A stretch of DNA of 8,205 bases, from the NCBI GenBank assembly GCA_021813645.1, contig JAKAJW010000230.1, positions 1-8,205 on the forward strand, in the 5' to 3' direction. The notes beneath the pieces were generated by a model, which was not told the origin of the DNA, searched no databases, and worked only from the letters and a program-made list of their open reading frames with translations. Numbering within the stretch: the first letter of the stretch is position 1; each line of letters begins with the position of its first letter. Position numbers and translations under genes: made by a program. Of the stretch, positions 1-6,449 are shown in pieces. This DNA comes from Pseudomonadota bacterium. GTDB lineage: Bacteria; Pseudomonadota; Alphaproteobacteria; Rhodobacterales; Rhodobacteraceae.

Positions 1-758
1 CGGCCTCGTCCGGCTCGGATCTGAACGGGATGGCGGTGCAGGCGGCCTGCGACAAGATCCGGGGCCGCCTCGCCGAGTTCCTCGCCGAGCGCCACCAGGT
101 GGCCCCGGCCGAGGTGTTCTTCGAAAACGGCCGGGTCTTCGTCGGCGGCGCCGACTATGCCTTCGCCGAAGTGGCGCAGATGGCCTATCAGGCCCGGGTC
201 AGCCTGTCGGCGACCGGGTTCTACAAGACGCCGAAGATCGTCTGGGACCGGGTGAAGGGCAGCGGCCGGCCGTTCTACTATTTTGCCTATGGCGCCGCGG
301 TCACCGAGGTGGCGATCGACACGCTGACCGGCGAGAATCGCATCCTGCGCGCCGACATCCTGCACGACTGCGGGGCGAGCCTGAACCCGGCGCTCGACAT
401 CGGCCAGATCGAGGGCGGCTATGTCCAGGGCGCCGGCTGGCTGACCACCGAGGAGCTGGTCTGGGACGGCAAGGGCCGGCTGACCACCCACGCGCCGTCG
501 ACCTACAAGATCCCCGCCTGCTCCGACCGGCCGGCGGTGTTCAACGTGGCGCTGTGGCAGGGGCGGAACCTCGAGGAGACGATCTACCGCTCCAAGGCGG
601 TGGGCGAGCCGCCCTTCATGCTCGGCATCTCCGCCTATCTGGCGCTCAGCGACGCGGTGGCCGCCTGCGGCGACGGCTCCGTCTACCCCGCGCTCGACGC
701 GCCGGCGACGGCCGAGCGGGTGCTGGCGGCGGTCGGGCGGGTCCGACGCGATGTTTGA
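1..758 (+). CDS. xdhB: Xanthine dehydrogenase, molybdopterin-binding large subunit (C-terminal part, 5' end outside window)
   Basis: This is the catalytic molybdenum subunit of bacterial xanthine dehydrogenase, which oxidises hypoxanthine to xanthine and xanthine to urate in the cytoplasm. The reading frame is already open at base 3 and starts ASSGSDLNGMAVQAAC, an internal motif of XdhB, so the ATG at 30 is an internal Met and not the start. About 251 residues are visible, roughly the last third of a usual subunit of some 780. Seen motifs: GGYVQGAGWLTTEEL (codons about 417-461), a molybdopterin-contacting stretch, and KAVGEPPFMLGIS, whose Glu (codon 606-608) aligns with the catalytic base of the family (Glu730 in R. 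capsulatus XdhB, by recall). The frame is intact to a TGA that overlaps xdhC by 8 bases. The FeS/FAD subunit (xdhA) is expected just upstream, outside the window. Related molybdenum hydroxylases are the alternative, but the motifs fit XdhB closely. Confidence 0.95.
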   Translation, partial: ASSGSDLNGMAVQAACDKIRGRLAEFLAERHQVAPAEVFFENGRVFVGGADYAFAEVAQMAYQARVSLSATGFYKTPKIVWDRVKGSGRPFYYFAYGAAVTEVAIDTLTGENRILRADILHDCGASLNPALDIGQIEGGYVQGAGWLTTEELVWDGKGRLTTHAPSTYKIPACSDRPAVFNVALWQGRNLEETIYRSKAVGEPPFMLGISAYLALSDAVAACGDGSVYPALDAPATAERVLAAVGRVRRDV

Positions 759-1692
759 TCTCGCCGCCCTCCGCGCGGCGGTGGCCGCCCAGGGCCGTGT
801 CGCCCGCGTGGTGATCGCCGCTCATGACGGCTCCGCCCCGCGCGAGGTAGGGGCCGCGATGCTGGTTTGGGCAGACGGCCAGGCCGGCACCATCGGCGGT
901 GGCGCACTGGAATGGGAAGCAGCGGCACGCGCCCGTGCCGCGCTGGCGGAGGGCCGGGACCGGCTCGACCGGCAGGCGCTCGGGCCCGCGCTCGGCCAGT
1001 GCTGCGGCGGCGCAGTCACCGTGCTGACCGAGATCTACGACGCCGCCGCCCTGGACCGGCTCGAAGGGCCGGTGATCGCCCGTGCGGTGGCCGGGCCGGC
1101 CGACATGCCGCTTGCCGTGCGCGGGCTCCTGAACCGTGCCCGCGCCGAAGGGATGCCACCAGCGTCGCGGCTGATCCAGGGCTGGATGGTGGAACCGGTC
1201 GCACGGCCAAGCCGGCAGCTTTGGATTTGGGGCGCGGGCCACGTCGGCCGGGCTATCGTCGCGGTCGCCGCGCCGCTGCCCGGCGTCGCGATCACCTGGA
1301 TCGACATGGATGGAACCCGGTTTCCCGCCAGCCTGCCGGAAGCGGTCACCGCGCTCTGGGCGGCGAACCCGGCGGATCTGGTCGCCCGGGCCCCGTCCGA
1401 AGCCGAGCATCTGGTGCTCACCTATTCTCATGCGCTCGATCTCGAACTTTGCCATCGGCTGCTCGGCCGCGGCTTCCGCAGCCTGGGGCTGATCGGCTCG
1501 GCGACGAAATGGGCGCGGTTCCGCGGCCGGCTCGCCGCGCTCGGCCATGCCCCGGACCAGATCGCCCGGATCCGCTGCCCGATAGGGGATCCGGGCCTGG
1601 GCAAGCATCCACAGGCCATCGCGGTGGGCGTCGCCGCGGAGCTGCTGAAAAACAACGACGCCGAGACGGGAAGAAGGGACAGCGCAAGATGA
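751..1692 (+). CDS. xdhC: Xanthine dehydrogenase accessory protein XdhC (Moco insertion chaperone)
   Basis: XdhC binds molybdenum cofactor, promotes its sulfuration and hands it to XdhB; it is not a subunit of the mature enzyme (known for R. capsulatus). The 313-residue length is normal. N-terminal XdhC/CoxI domain: GSAPREVGAAMLV (about 27-39), TIGGGALEWEA (47-57) and LGPALGQCCGG (77-87), with Cys84/Cys85 in the motif implicated in Moco binding. C-terminal Rossmann-like domain: LWIWGAGHVGRA (157-168), TYSHALDLELCHRLL (from 224), IGSATKWARFR (249-259) and a Pro/Gly-rich CPIGDPGLGKHPQ (276-288). The ATG at 751 lies inside the end of xdhB (8-base overlap). No good Shine-Dalgarno is visible before it, so translation probably depends on ribosomes finishing xdhB. 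The stop overlaps the next start as ATGA. No key motif is missing. Confidence 0.95.
   Translation: MFDLAALRAAVAAQGRVARVVIAAHDGSAPREVGAAMLVWADGQAGTIGGGALEWEAAARARAALAEGRDRLDRQALGPALGQCCGGAVTVLTEIYDAAALDRLEGPVIARAVAGPADMPLAVRGLLNRARAEGMPPASRLIQGWMVEPVARPSRQLWIWGAGHVGRAIVAVAAPLPGVAITWIDMDGTRFPASLPEAVTALWAANPADLVARAPSEAEHLVLTYSHALDLELCHRLLGRGFRSLGLIGSATKWARFRGRLAALGHAPDQIARIRCPIGDPGLGKHPQAIAVGVAAELLKNNDAETGRRDSAR
1674..1679 (+). promoter_or_regulatory. Ribosome binding site fixing the start of the ABC ATPase gene
   Basis: AAGGGA sits 9 bases before the ATG at 1689, within the last codons of xdhC. It supports 1689 as the start. The same frame stays open far upstream (to about 867), but that upstream part is an Arg/Pro/Gly-rich shadow of xdhC and does not resemble an ATPase N-terminus. 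Confidence 0.6.
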
Positions 1693-3215
1693 GCAAGACG
1701 GAGCTGCTGGCCGTCGACGGGATCAGCAAGCAATATCCCGGAGTTCTGGCGAACGATGCGGTGTCATTCGCGATCGCCGAGGGCGAGGTACATGCCCTGC
1801 TGGGCGAGAACGGCGCCGGCAAATCGACGCTGGTGAAGATGATCTACGGCCTGGTGAAGCCCGACGCCGGCCAGATGCGCTTCCGCGGCGCCGCCTATGC
1901 GCCGAAGGAGCCGCGCGAAGCCCGCGCCAGCGGTGTGGCCATGGTGTTTCAGCACTTCAGCCTGTTCGAGGCGCTGAACGTCGCCGAGAATGTCGCGCTC
2001 GGGATGGAGAACCCGCCGAAACCGCGCGAGCTCGCCCATCGCATCCGCACCGTGTCGGAGGATTACGGCCTGCCGCTCGATCCCGCCCGGCTGGTGGGCG
2101 ACCTTTCGGCCGGAGAACGCCAGCGGGTGGAGATCATCCGCTGCCTTTTGCAGGATCCCAAGCTGCTCATCATGGACGAGCCGACTTCGGTGCTTACGCC
2201 GCAGGAGGTGGACATTCTCTTCAAGACCCTGCGCCAACTCGCCGCCGAGGGCACGGCGATCCTCTACATCTCACACAAGCTGGAAGAAATCCGCGCGCTC
2301 TGCGACGGCGCGACGATCCTGCGCCGCGGCAAGGTGGTGGCAAGCTGCACCCCGCGCGAGAAGACGGCGCGCGAGCTGGCCGAACTGATGGTGGGCGAGA
2401 CGCTGACGCCTCCGGCCAGGCGGCAGAAGCCGCCGGGGGCGGTCGCGCTCGATGTCAGCGGGCTCTCGGTCGCCTCGCCGAACCCGTTCGGCACGGCGCT
2501 GCAGAACGTCCACCTCACCGTGCAGCAGGGCGAGATCCTCGGCATCGCCGGGGTCGCCGGCAACGGCCAGGACGAATTGCTCTTGGCGCTGTCGGGCGAG
2601 ATCCGGACCGACGCCGAGGCGATCCGGATCGCCGGCCAGGGCGTCGGCGATCTCGGCCCGAACGCGCGCCGCCGCGCCGGCCTCGTCGCGGCGCCGGAAG
2701 AGCGGCTTGGTCATGCCGCGGCGCCCGACATGAGCCTGACGGAGAATGCGCTGCTCTCCGGCGCGGTGCGCAAGAACTTGGTGAGGCGCGGGCTCATCGA
2801 CTGGACCGCGGCGCGCCGCTTCGCCGAGGCGGTGGTGAAGGACTTCGACGTCCGCACCCCCGGCGTCGGCACCGCGGCGCGGGCGCTGTCGGGTGGCAAT
2901 CTGCAGAAGTTCGTCATCGGCCGCGAGCTGAGCCAAGCGCCGTCGGTCATCGTCGTCAACCAGCCGACCTGGGGGGTGGACGCGGCCGCCGCCGCCGCCA
3001 TCCGCCAGGCGCTGATCGACCGCGCGGCGGCCGGCGCGGCCGTGGTGGTCATCAGCCAGGATCTCGACGAACTGCTTGAGATCGCCGACCGCTTCTGCGC
3101 ATTGAACGCCGGCCGGCTGTCGGCGCCCCGCCCCACCCAGGGCCTCACGGTAGAAGAGATCGGCCTGATGATGGGCGGCTCGCACGGCATGGAGGTCGCC
3201 CATGCTCACGCTTGA
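1689..3215 (+). CDS. ABC importer ATP-binding subunit, tandem nucleotide-binding domains (purine/nucleoside type)
   Basis: Energising subunit of a carbohydrate/nucleoside-class (CUT2-like) importer, on the cytoplasmic face of the membrane, 508 residues with two fused ATPase domains as in NupO/YufO and RbsA. First domain, complete: Walker A GENGAGKST (39-47), Q-loop FQHF (Gln88), signature LSAGERQRVEI (139-149), Walker B LLIMDEPTS (159-167, Asp163/Glu164), switch His196 in ISHKLEE. Second domain, degenerate: GVAGNGQDELL (288-298) replaces Walker A without GKS/T, the signature LSGGNLQK (400-407) is kept, Walker B reads VIVVNQPTWGVD with Asn-Gln in place of Asp-Glu (424-425), and the switch His is Gln457 (ISQDLDEL). 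Such asymmetry is normal for this family. The gene overlaps xdhC by 4 bases (ATGA) and the next permease by 14. The substrate is inferred from the xdh context and the BMP partner, not from this protein. Confidence 0.93.
   Translation: MSKTELLAVDGISKQYPGVLANDAVSFAIAEGEVHALLGENGAGKSTLVKMIYGLVKPDAGQMRFRGAAYAPKEPREARASGVAMVFQHFSLFEALNVAENVALGMENPPKPRELAHRIRTVSEDYGLPLDPARLVGDLSAGERQRVEIIRCLLQDPKLLIMDEPTSVLTPQEVDILFKTLRQLAAEGTAILYISHKLEEIRALCDGATILRRGKVVASCTPREKTARELAELMVGETLTPPARRQKPPGAVALDVSGLSVASPNPFGTALQNVHLTVQQGEILGIAGVAGNGQDELLLALSGEIRTDAEAIRIAGQGVGDLGPNARRRAGLVAAPEERLGHAAAPDMSLTENALLSGAVRKNLVRRGLIDWTAARRFAEAVVKDFDVRTPGVGTAARALSGGNLQKFVIGRELSQAPSVIVVNQPTWGVDAAAAAAIRQALIDRAAAGAAVVVISQDLDELLEIADRFCALNAGRLSAPRPTQGLTVEEIGLMMGGSHGMEVAHAHA
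3191..3195 (+). promoter_or_regulatory. Shine-Dalgarno of the first permease, inside the ATPase gene
   Basis: A consensus GGAGG lies 6 bases before the ATG at 3202 and within the last codons of the ATPase gene. It decides the permease start and shows that the 14-base overlap is genuine rather than an over-called start. Confidence 0.7.
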
Positions 3216-4284
3216 GAAGCGCCCGAACCCATCGCGGTTCTGGACCATCGTCACCCCGCTGCTCGCGGTGGCGCTGACCATGATCGCGGGCGGGCTGCTC
3301 TTCGCGATCCTCGGCAAGAACCCGGTCGAGGCGATCCGCACCATCTTCTGGGATCCGCTGTTCAACGAACAGTTCGCCGCCTATTCGCGGCCGCAGCTTC
3401 TGGTGAAGGCGGGGCCGCTGGTGCTGATCGCGGTCGGCCTCAGCCTCGGCTTCCGCGCCAATATCTGGAACATTGGCGCCGAAGGGCAGTATATCATGGG
3501 CGCGATCTGCGGCACCGCGGTCGCGCTCGCCTTCTACCCGGCCGAGCACTGGTACATCTTCCCGCTGATGATCCTCGCCGGCGCCCTCGGCGGCTGGGGC
3601 TGGGCGATGATCCCCGCCTTCCTGAAGAACCGCTTCGGCACCAACGAGATCCTGGTGTCGCTGATGCTCGTCTATGTCGCCGAGAACGTCGAAAGCTGGA
3701 TGGCCTTCGGCCCGATGCGCAACCCGCAGGGCATGGGCTTTCCGGGCAGCCGGAACCTGCAGCAATACCCTGCCGCCGCCAATCCCGAACTGATCCCGGG
3801 CACAGGAATTCACTGGGGGGTGGTGGCTGCCGGCCTCGCGGTGCTCCTGGCCTATGCCCTGCTGAAGCGGCACATCTTCGGCTTTCACGTGCGCGTCGCC
3901 GGCCAGTCGCCGCGCGCCGCCCGCTTCGCCGGGGTGGAACCGAAGCGGCTCTTCACCCTCTGCATGGGCATCTCGGGCGCCTGCGCCGGGCTCGCCGGCC
4001 TGTTCGAGGTGGCCGGCCCCTCCGGCCAGATCACCGACAGCTTCAACGTCGGCTACGGCTTCACCGCGATCATCGTGGCCTATCTCGGGCGGCTGCATCC
4101 GATCGGCATCCTGCTTGCCGGGCTCTTGCTGGCGCTGACCTATATCGGCGGCGAGATCGCCCAGCTGCAGTTGAACCTGCCTGCCTCGGCGATCCAGGCC
4201 TTCCAGGGGATGCTGTTGTTCTTCCTGCTCGGCCTCGACGTGCTCTCCAACTATCGGATCAAGCGGAAAGGGGCGCAGAAATGA
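3202..4284 (+). CDS. ABC importer inner-membrane permease (BPD_transp_2 family, NupP/YufP-like)
   Basis: First of two membrane subunits forming the import channel, 360 residues, typical length for this arm of the family. Hydrophobic segments that look like transmembrane helices lie at about 15-37, 71-86, 95-115, 119-140, 147-163, 203-222, 252-272, 284-297, 300-316 and 333-349. The conserved FRANIWNIGAEGQYIMGAI (84-102) is diagnostic of nucleoside/sugar-class BPD_transp_2 permeases. The hydrophilic stretch GQSPRAARFAGV (234-245) is the EAA-like cytoplasmic loop expected to couple to the ATPase. The short basic N-terminus and basic C-terminus (YRIKRKGAQK) suggest both ends face the cytoplasm. 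It overlaps the ATPase gene by 14 bases and the second permease by 4 (ATGA), so heterodimer stoichiometry is probably set by translational coupling. Purine or nucleoside as substrate is inferred from the gene neighbours. Confidence 0.92.
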   Translation: MLTLEKRPNPSRFWTIVTPLLAVALTMIAGGLLFAILGKNPVEAIRTIFWDPLFNEQFAAYSRPQLLVKAGPLVLIAVGLSLGFRANIWNIGAEGQYIMGAICGTAVALAFYPAEHWYIFPLMILAGALGGWGWAMIPAFLKNRFGTNEILVSLMLVYVAENVESWMAFGPMRNPQGMGFPGSRNLQQYPAAANPELIPGTGIHWGVVAAGLAVLLAYALLKRHIFGFHVRVAGQSPRAARFAGVEPKRLFTLCMGISGACAGLAGLFEVAGPSGQITDSFNVGYGFTAIIVAYLGRLHPIGILLAGLLLALTYIGGEIAQLQLNLPASAIQAFQGMLLFFLLGLDVLSNYRIKRKGAQK

Positions 4285-5213
4285 CTCTCGGCGGCATCGA
4301 TATCGTCGTGCTGATCGCCTCGCTGATGTCGGCCTCGACGCCGATCCTGCTCGCGGCGATCGGCGAGCTCGTCGCCGAACGGTCCGGGGTGCTGAACCTC
4401 GGCGTCGAAGGCATGATGATCGTCGGCGCGATCTGCGGCTTCGTGGTGGCCGTGCATAGCGGCAGCCCGGTGCTGGGCTTCTTCGCCGCCGCCGCGGCCG
4501 GCGCGGCGATGGCGGTCCTCTTCGCCTTTCTGACCCAGGTGCTCTTGTCGAACCAGGTCGCCACCGGCCTGGCGCTGACGCTCTTCGGCCTCGGCCTCTC
4601 GGCGCTGATGGGCCAGGGCTACAACGGCCTCAAGCCGCCGTCCACGCCCGACATCCGCTTCGGCCCGCTGGCCGACATCCCGGTGATCGGCCCGATCCTG
4701 TTCTCGCACGATTGGGTGCTCTACCTGTCGCTTCTGATCGTGCTCGGCACCTGGGTCTTCCTCACCCATTCCCGCGCCGGCCTCGTGCTGCGCGCGGTGG
4801 GCGAGAACCACGACGCGGCCCATGCGCTCGGCTACCGGGTCCGGCTGATCCGCACCGCCGCACTCGCCTGGGGCGGTGCCTGCGCCGGGCTCGGCGGCGC
4901 CTACCTCTCGCTCGTCCGGGTGCCGCAATGGGCCGAGGGGATGACGGCCGGCGCCGGTTGGATCGCGCTCGCCATCGTCGTCTTCGCCTCCTGGCGGCCG
5001 TGGCGGGTTCTGCTCGGTGCCTATATCTTCGGCGGAGTGACCGTACTGCAGCTGCGCCTGCAGGCGGCAGGCATCGCCATCCCGGTGCAGATATTGTCCA
5101 CCGCGCCCTATCTGATAACGATACTGGTGCTTGTCGTCATGTCGGCCCGCCGTGGCCGCGCGGCGCTCGGCGCGCCGGCCGCGCTTGGCCGTGTGTTCCA
5201 CGCCTCGAATTGA
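4281..5213 (+). CDS. ABC importer inner-membrane permease, second subunit (BPD_transp_2 family, NupQ/YufQ-like)
   Basis: Second membrane subunit of the same importer, 310 residues, the usual shorter partner. Motifs: GELVAERSGVLNLGVEGMMI (28-47), the hallmark of this subfamily and equivalent to FRANIWNIGAEG of the first permease; AVGENHDAAHALGYRV (172-187), the EAA-like coupling loop; and GMTAGAGWIALAIVVFASW (220-238). Hydrophobic segments run at about 8-28, 40-60, 64-88, 93-112, 145-163, 193-212, 225-237, 243-260 and 271-287. The start overlaps the preceding stop as ATGA and is preceded by a purine-rich GGAAAGGGG (4265-4273). The gene ends 48 bases before the binding-protein gene. The conserved motifs fit the subunit that in B. 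subtilis (NupQ) and lactic acid bacteria takes up nucleosides; the exact substrate cannot be read from the sequence. Confidence 0.92.
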   Translation: MTLGGIDIVVLIASLMSASTPILLAAIGELVAERSGVLNLGVEGMMIVGAICGFVVAVHSGSPVLGFFAAAAAGAAMAVLFAFLTQVLLSNQVATGLALTLFGLGLSALMGQGYNGLKPPSTPDIRFGPLADIPVIGPILFSHDWVLYLSLLIVLGTWVFLTHSRAGLVLRAVGENHDAAHALGYRVRLIRTAALAWGGACAGLGGAYLSLVRVPQWAEGMTAGAGWIALAIVVFASWRPWRVLLGAYIFGGVTVLQLRLQAAGIAIPVQILSTAPYLITILVLVVMSARRGRAALGAPAALGRVFHASN

Positions 5214-5224
5214 GGCCTTTAACC

Positions 5225-5242
5225 CCGGGTCATCCGGCCCGG
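5225..5242 (+). other. Small hairpin before the binding-protein gene
   Basis: In the 48-base gap between permease and binding protein, CCGGG (5225-5229) pairs with CCCGG (5238-5242). A U-G and a C-G pair can extend it to seven pairs around an ATCC loop. There is no T-run, so it is not a convincing terminator. It may be an mRNA processing or stability element. The Shine-Dalgarno GGGGAG (5250-5255) is just outside it. Confidence 0.3.
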
Positions 5243-5261
5243 TAGCAACGGGGAGACGGAG

Positions 5262-6347
5262 ATGAAACGCAGAGACTTCCTGGCCGGCACCGCGGCCACT
5301 GGCACGGTGCTGGCCTCCGGCCTGGCCAACCGCGCCATGGCGGCCGAGCCCTTGAAGGTGGGCTTCATCTATCTCGGCGTGCCCGGCGACGGCGGCTGGA
5401 CCTACCAGCACGACCAGGCCCGTCAGAAAATGCTCGCGCATTTCGGCAAGGCCGTCGAAACCAAGGTGATCGAGAACGTGCCGGAAGGCGCCGACGCCGA
5501 GCGCTCGATCACACAACTGGCGCTGGCCGGCTGCAAGCTGATCTTCACCACCTCCTTCGGCTACATGGACCCGACGATCAACGTCGCGAAGAAATTCCCG
5601 AACGTGAAGTTCGAGCATTGCACTGGCTACAAGCGGGCCGCGAACGTCTCGACCTATGATGCCCGCTTCTACGAAGGCCGGGCGGTGATCGGCACCATCG
5701 CGGGGCGGATGACCAAGACGAACAAGATCGGCTATATCGCCACCTTCCCGATCCCCGAAGTGGTGCAGGGCATCAACTCCGCCTATATCCACGCCAAGAA
5801 GGTCAATCCGAACGTCGAGATGAAGATCATCTGGGTCTCGACCTGGTTCGACCCGGCGAAGGAAGCCGATGCTGCCCAGGCGATGATCGACGCCGGCGTC
5901 GACGTGCTGATGCAGCACACCGATTCGACGGCGGCGATGGCCAAGGCGAAGGCCGCCGGCATCTATGCCTTTGGCCAGTCCTCCGACATGATCCAATATG
6001 CGCCCAAGCCGCGGATCTCTTCGATCATCGACAACTGGGCGCCCTACTACATCCAGCGCGTCCAGGACGTTCTGGACGGCAAGTGGAAGAGCGAAGGCGT
6101 CTGGATGGGCATCGGCAGCGGCGTGGTGGAGATCGGCGAGATCACCGATGCGGTACCCGCCGAGGTGAAGGCCGAAGCGCTGGCGCTGAAGGACAAGATC
6201 GCCAAGGGCGAATACGCGCCCTTCACCGGTCCGTTGAACAAGCAGGACGGCTCGCCCTGGCTGAAGGCCGGCGAGGTTGCCAAGGACGACGTGCTGTCCG
6301 GGCTGAACTTCTACGTCGAGGGCATTCAGGGCAAGCTGCCGACCTGA
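5262..6347 (+). CDS. BMP-family periplasmic substrate-binding protein of the purine/nucleoside ABC importer
   Basis: High-affinity receptor for the importer encoded just upstream, 361 residues, matching the Bmp/PnrA (Med) family in length and fold. The N-terminus MKRRDFLAG plus a hydrophobic stretch and AMA|AEP gives a likely signal peptide cleaved after about residue 27. The RRDFL motif resembles a twin-arginine (Tat) signal. There is no lipobox Cys near the cleavage site, so the mature protein should be free in the periplasm, unlike the lipoprotein relatives of Gram-positives and spirochetes. The mature part begins LKVGFIYLGVPGDGGWTYQHDQ (two segments, 31-40 and 41-52), where family ligand-contacting residues lie; Trp46, Tyr48 and His50 are candidates. 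Other family-like stretches: TTSFGYMDP (96-104), ARFYEGRAVIGTIAG (134-148) and QHTDS (218-222). The ATG at 5262 has GGGGAG 6 bases upstream. Likely ligands are purine bases or nucleosides, by context. Confidence 0.92.
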   Translation: MKRRDFLAGTAATGTVLASGLANRAMAAEPLKVGFIYLGVPGDGGWTYQHDQARQKMLAHFGKAVETKVIENVPEGADAERSITQLALAGCKLIFTTSFGYMDPTINVAKKFPNVKFEHCTGYKRAANVSTYDARFYEGRAVIGTIAGRMTKTNKIGYIATFPIPEVVQGINSAYIHAKKVNPNVEMKIIWVSTWFDPAKEADAAQAMIDAGVDVLMQHTDSTAAMAKAKAAGIYAFGQSSDMIQYAPKPRISSIIDNWAPYYIQRVQDVLDGKWKSEGVWMGIGSGVVEIGEITDAVPAEVKAEALALKDKIAKGEYAPFTGPLNKQDGSPWLKAGEVAKDDVLSGLNFYVEGIQGKLPT

Positions 6348-6370
6348 GCGGCCCGCCGACTTGCGACCCC

Positions 6371-6394
6371 AGGCCCGGGCACCCGCCCGGGCCT
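6371..6394 (+). terminator. Perfect GC hairpin after the binding-protein gene (likely terminator or mRNA 3' stabiliser)
   Basis: AGGCCCGGGC (6371-6380) and GCCCGGGCCT (6385-6394) pair perfectly over 10 bases around an ACCC loop, 23 bases after the stop codon. The stem is very strong, but no T-run follows, so intrinsic termination may be partial or need Rho. It could instead protect the upstream mRNA from 3' exonucleases. Confidence 0.55.
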
Positions 6395-6396
6395 GC

Positions 6397-6424
6397 TTGC
6401 GCAAGGGCCCCCGCCCCTGCGCAA
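6397..6424 (+). terminator. Second, imperfect hairpin in the same spacer
   Basis: TTGCGCAAGGG (6397-6407) pairs with CCCCTGCGCAA (6414-6424) over 11 positions with one A/C mismatch and a 6-base loop. It starts two bases after the first hairpin. The left arm contains the palindrome CTTGCGCAAG (6396-6405), giving an alternative fold or a possible protein site. AAAATTC overlaps and follows the right arm; there is no T-run. Confidence 0.4.
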
Positions 6425-6449
6425 AATTCAATCGGCAGGAGCACGGCAC

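Noticed and set aside
646..1608. 320-codon minus-strand frame opposite xdhB/xdhC
   Set aside because: It is Arg/Pro/Ala-rich, shows no recognisable motif and lies wholly opposite conserved coding sequence; a codon-bias shadow.
867..1688. N-terminal extension of the ABC ATPase frame back to base 867
   Set aside because: The extension lies in another frame over xdhC, is low-complexity Arg/Pro/Gly, and homologous ATPases begin at the residues encoded from 1689, which has a ribosome binding site.
1689..5213. Ribose or other sugar importer (RbsA/RbsC-like) as the annotation of the transporter
   Set aside because: The fold class is shared, but two unequal permeases and a BMP-family binding protein beside xdh genes fit the nucleoside/purine branch better than a sugar system.
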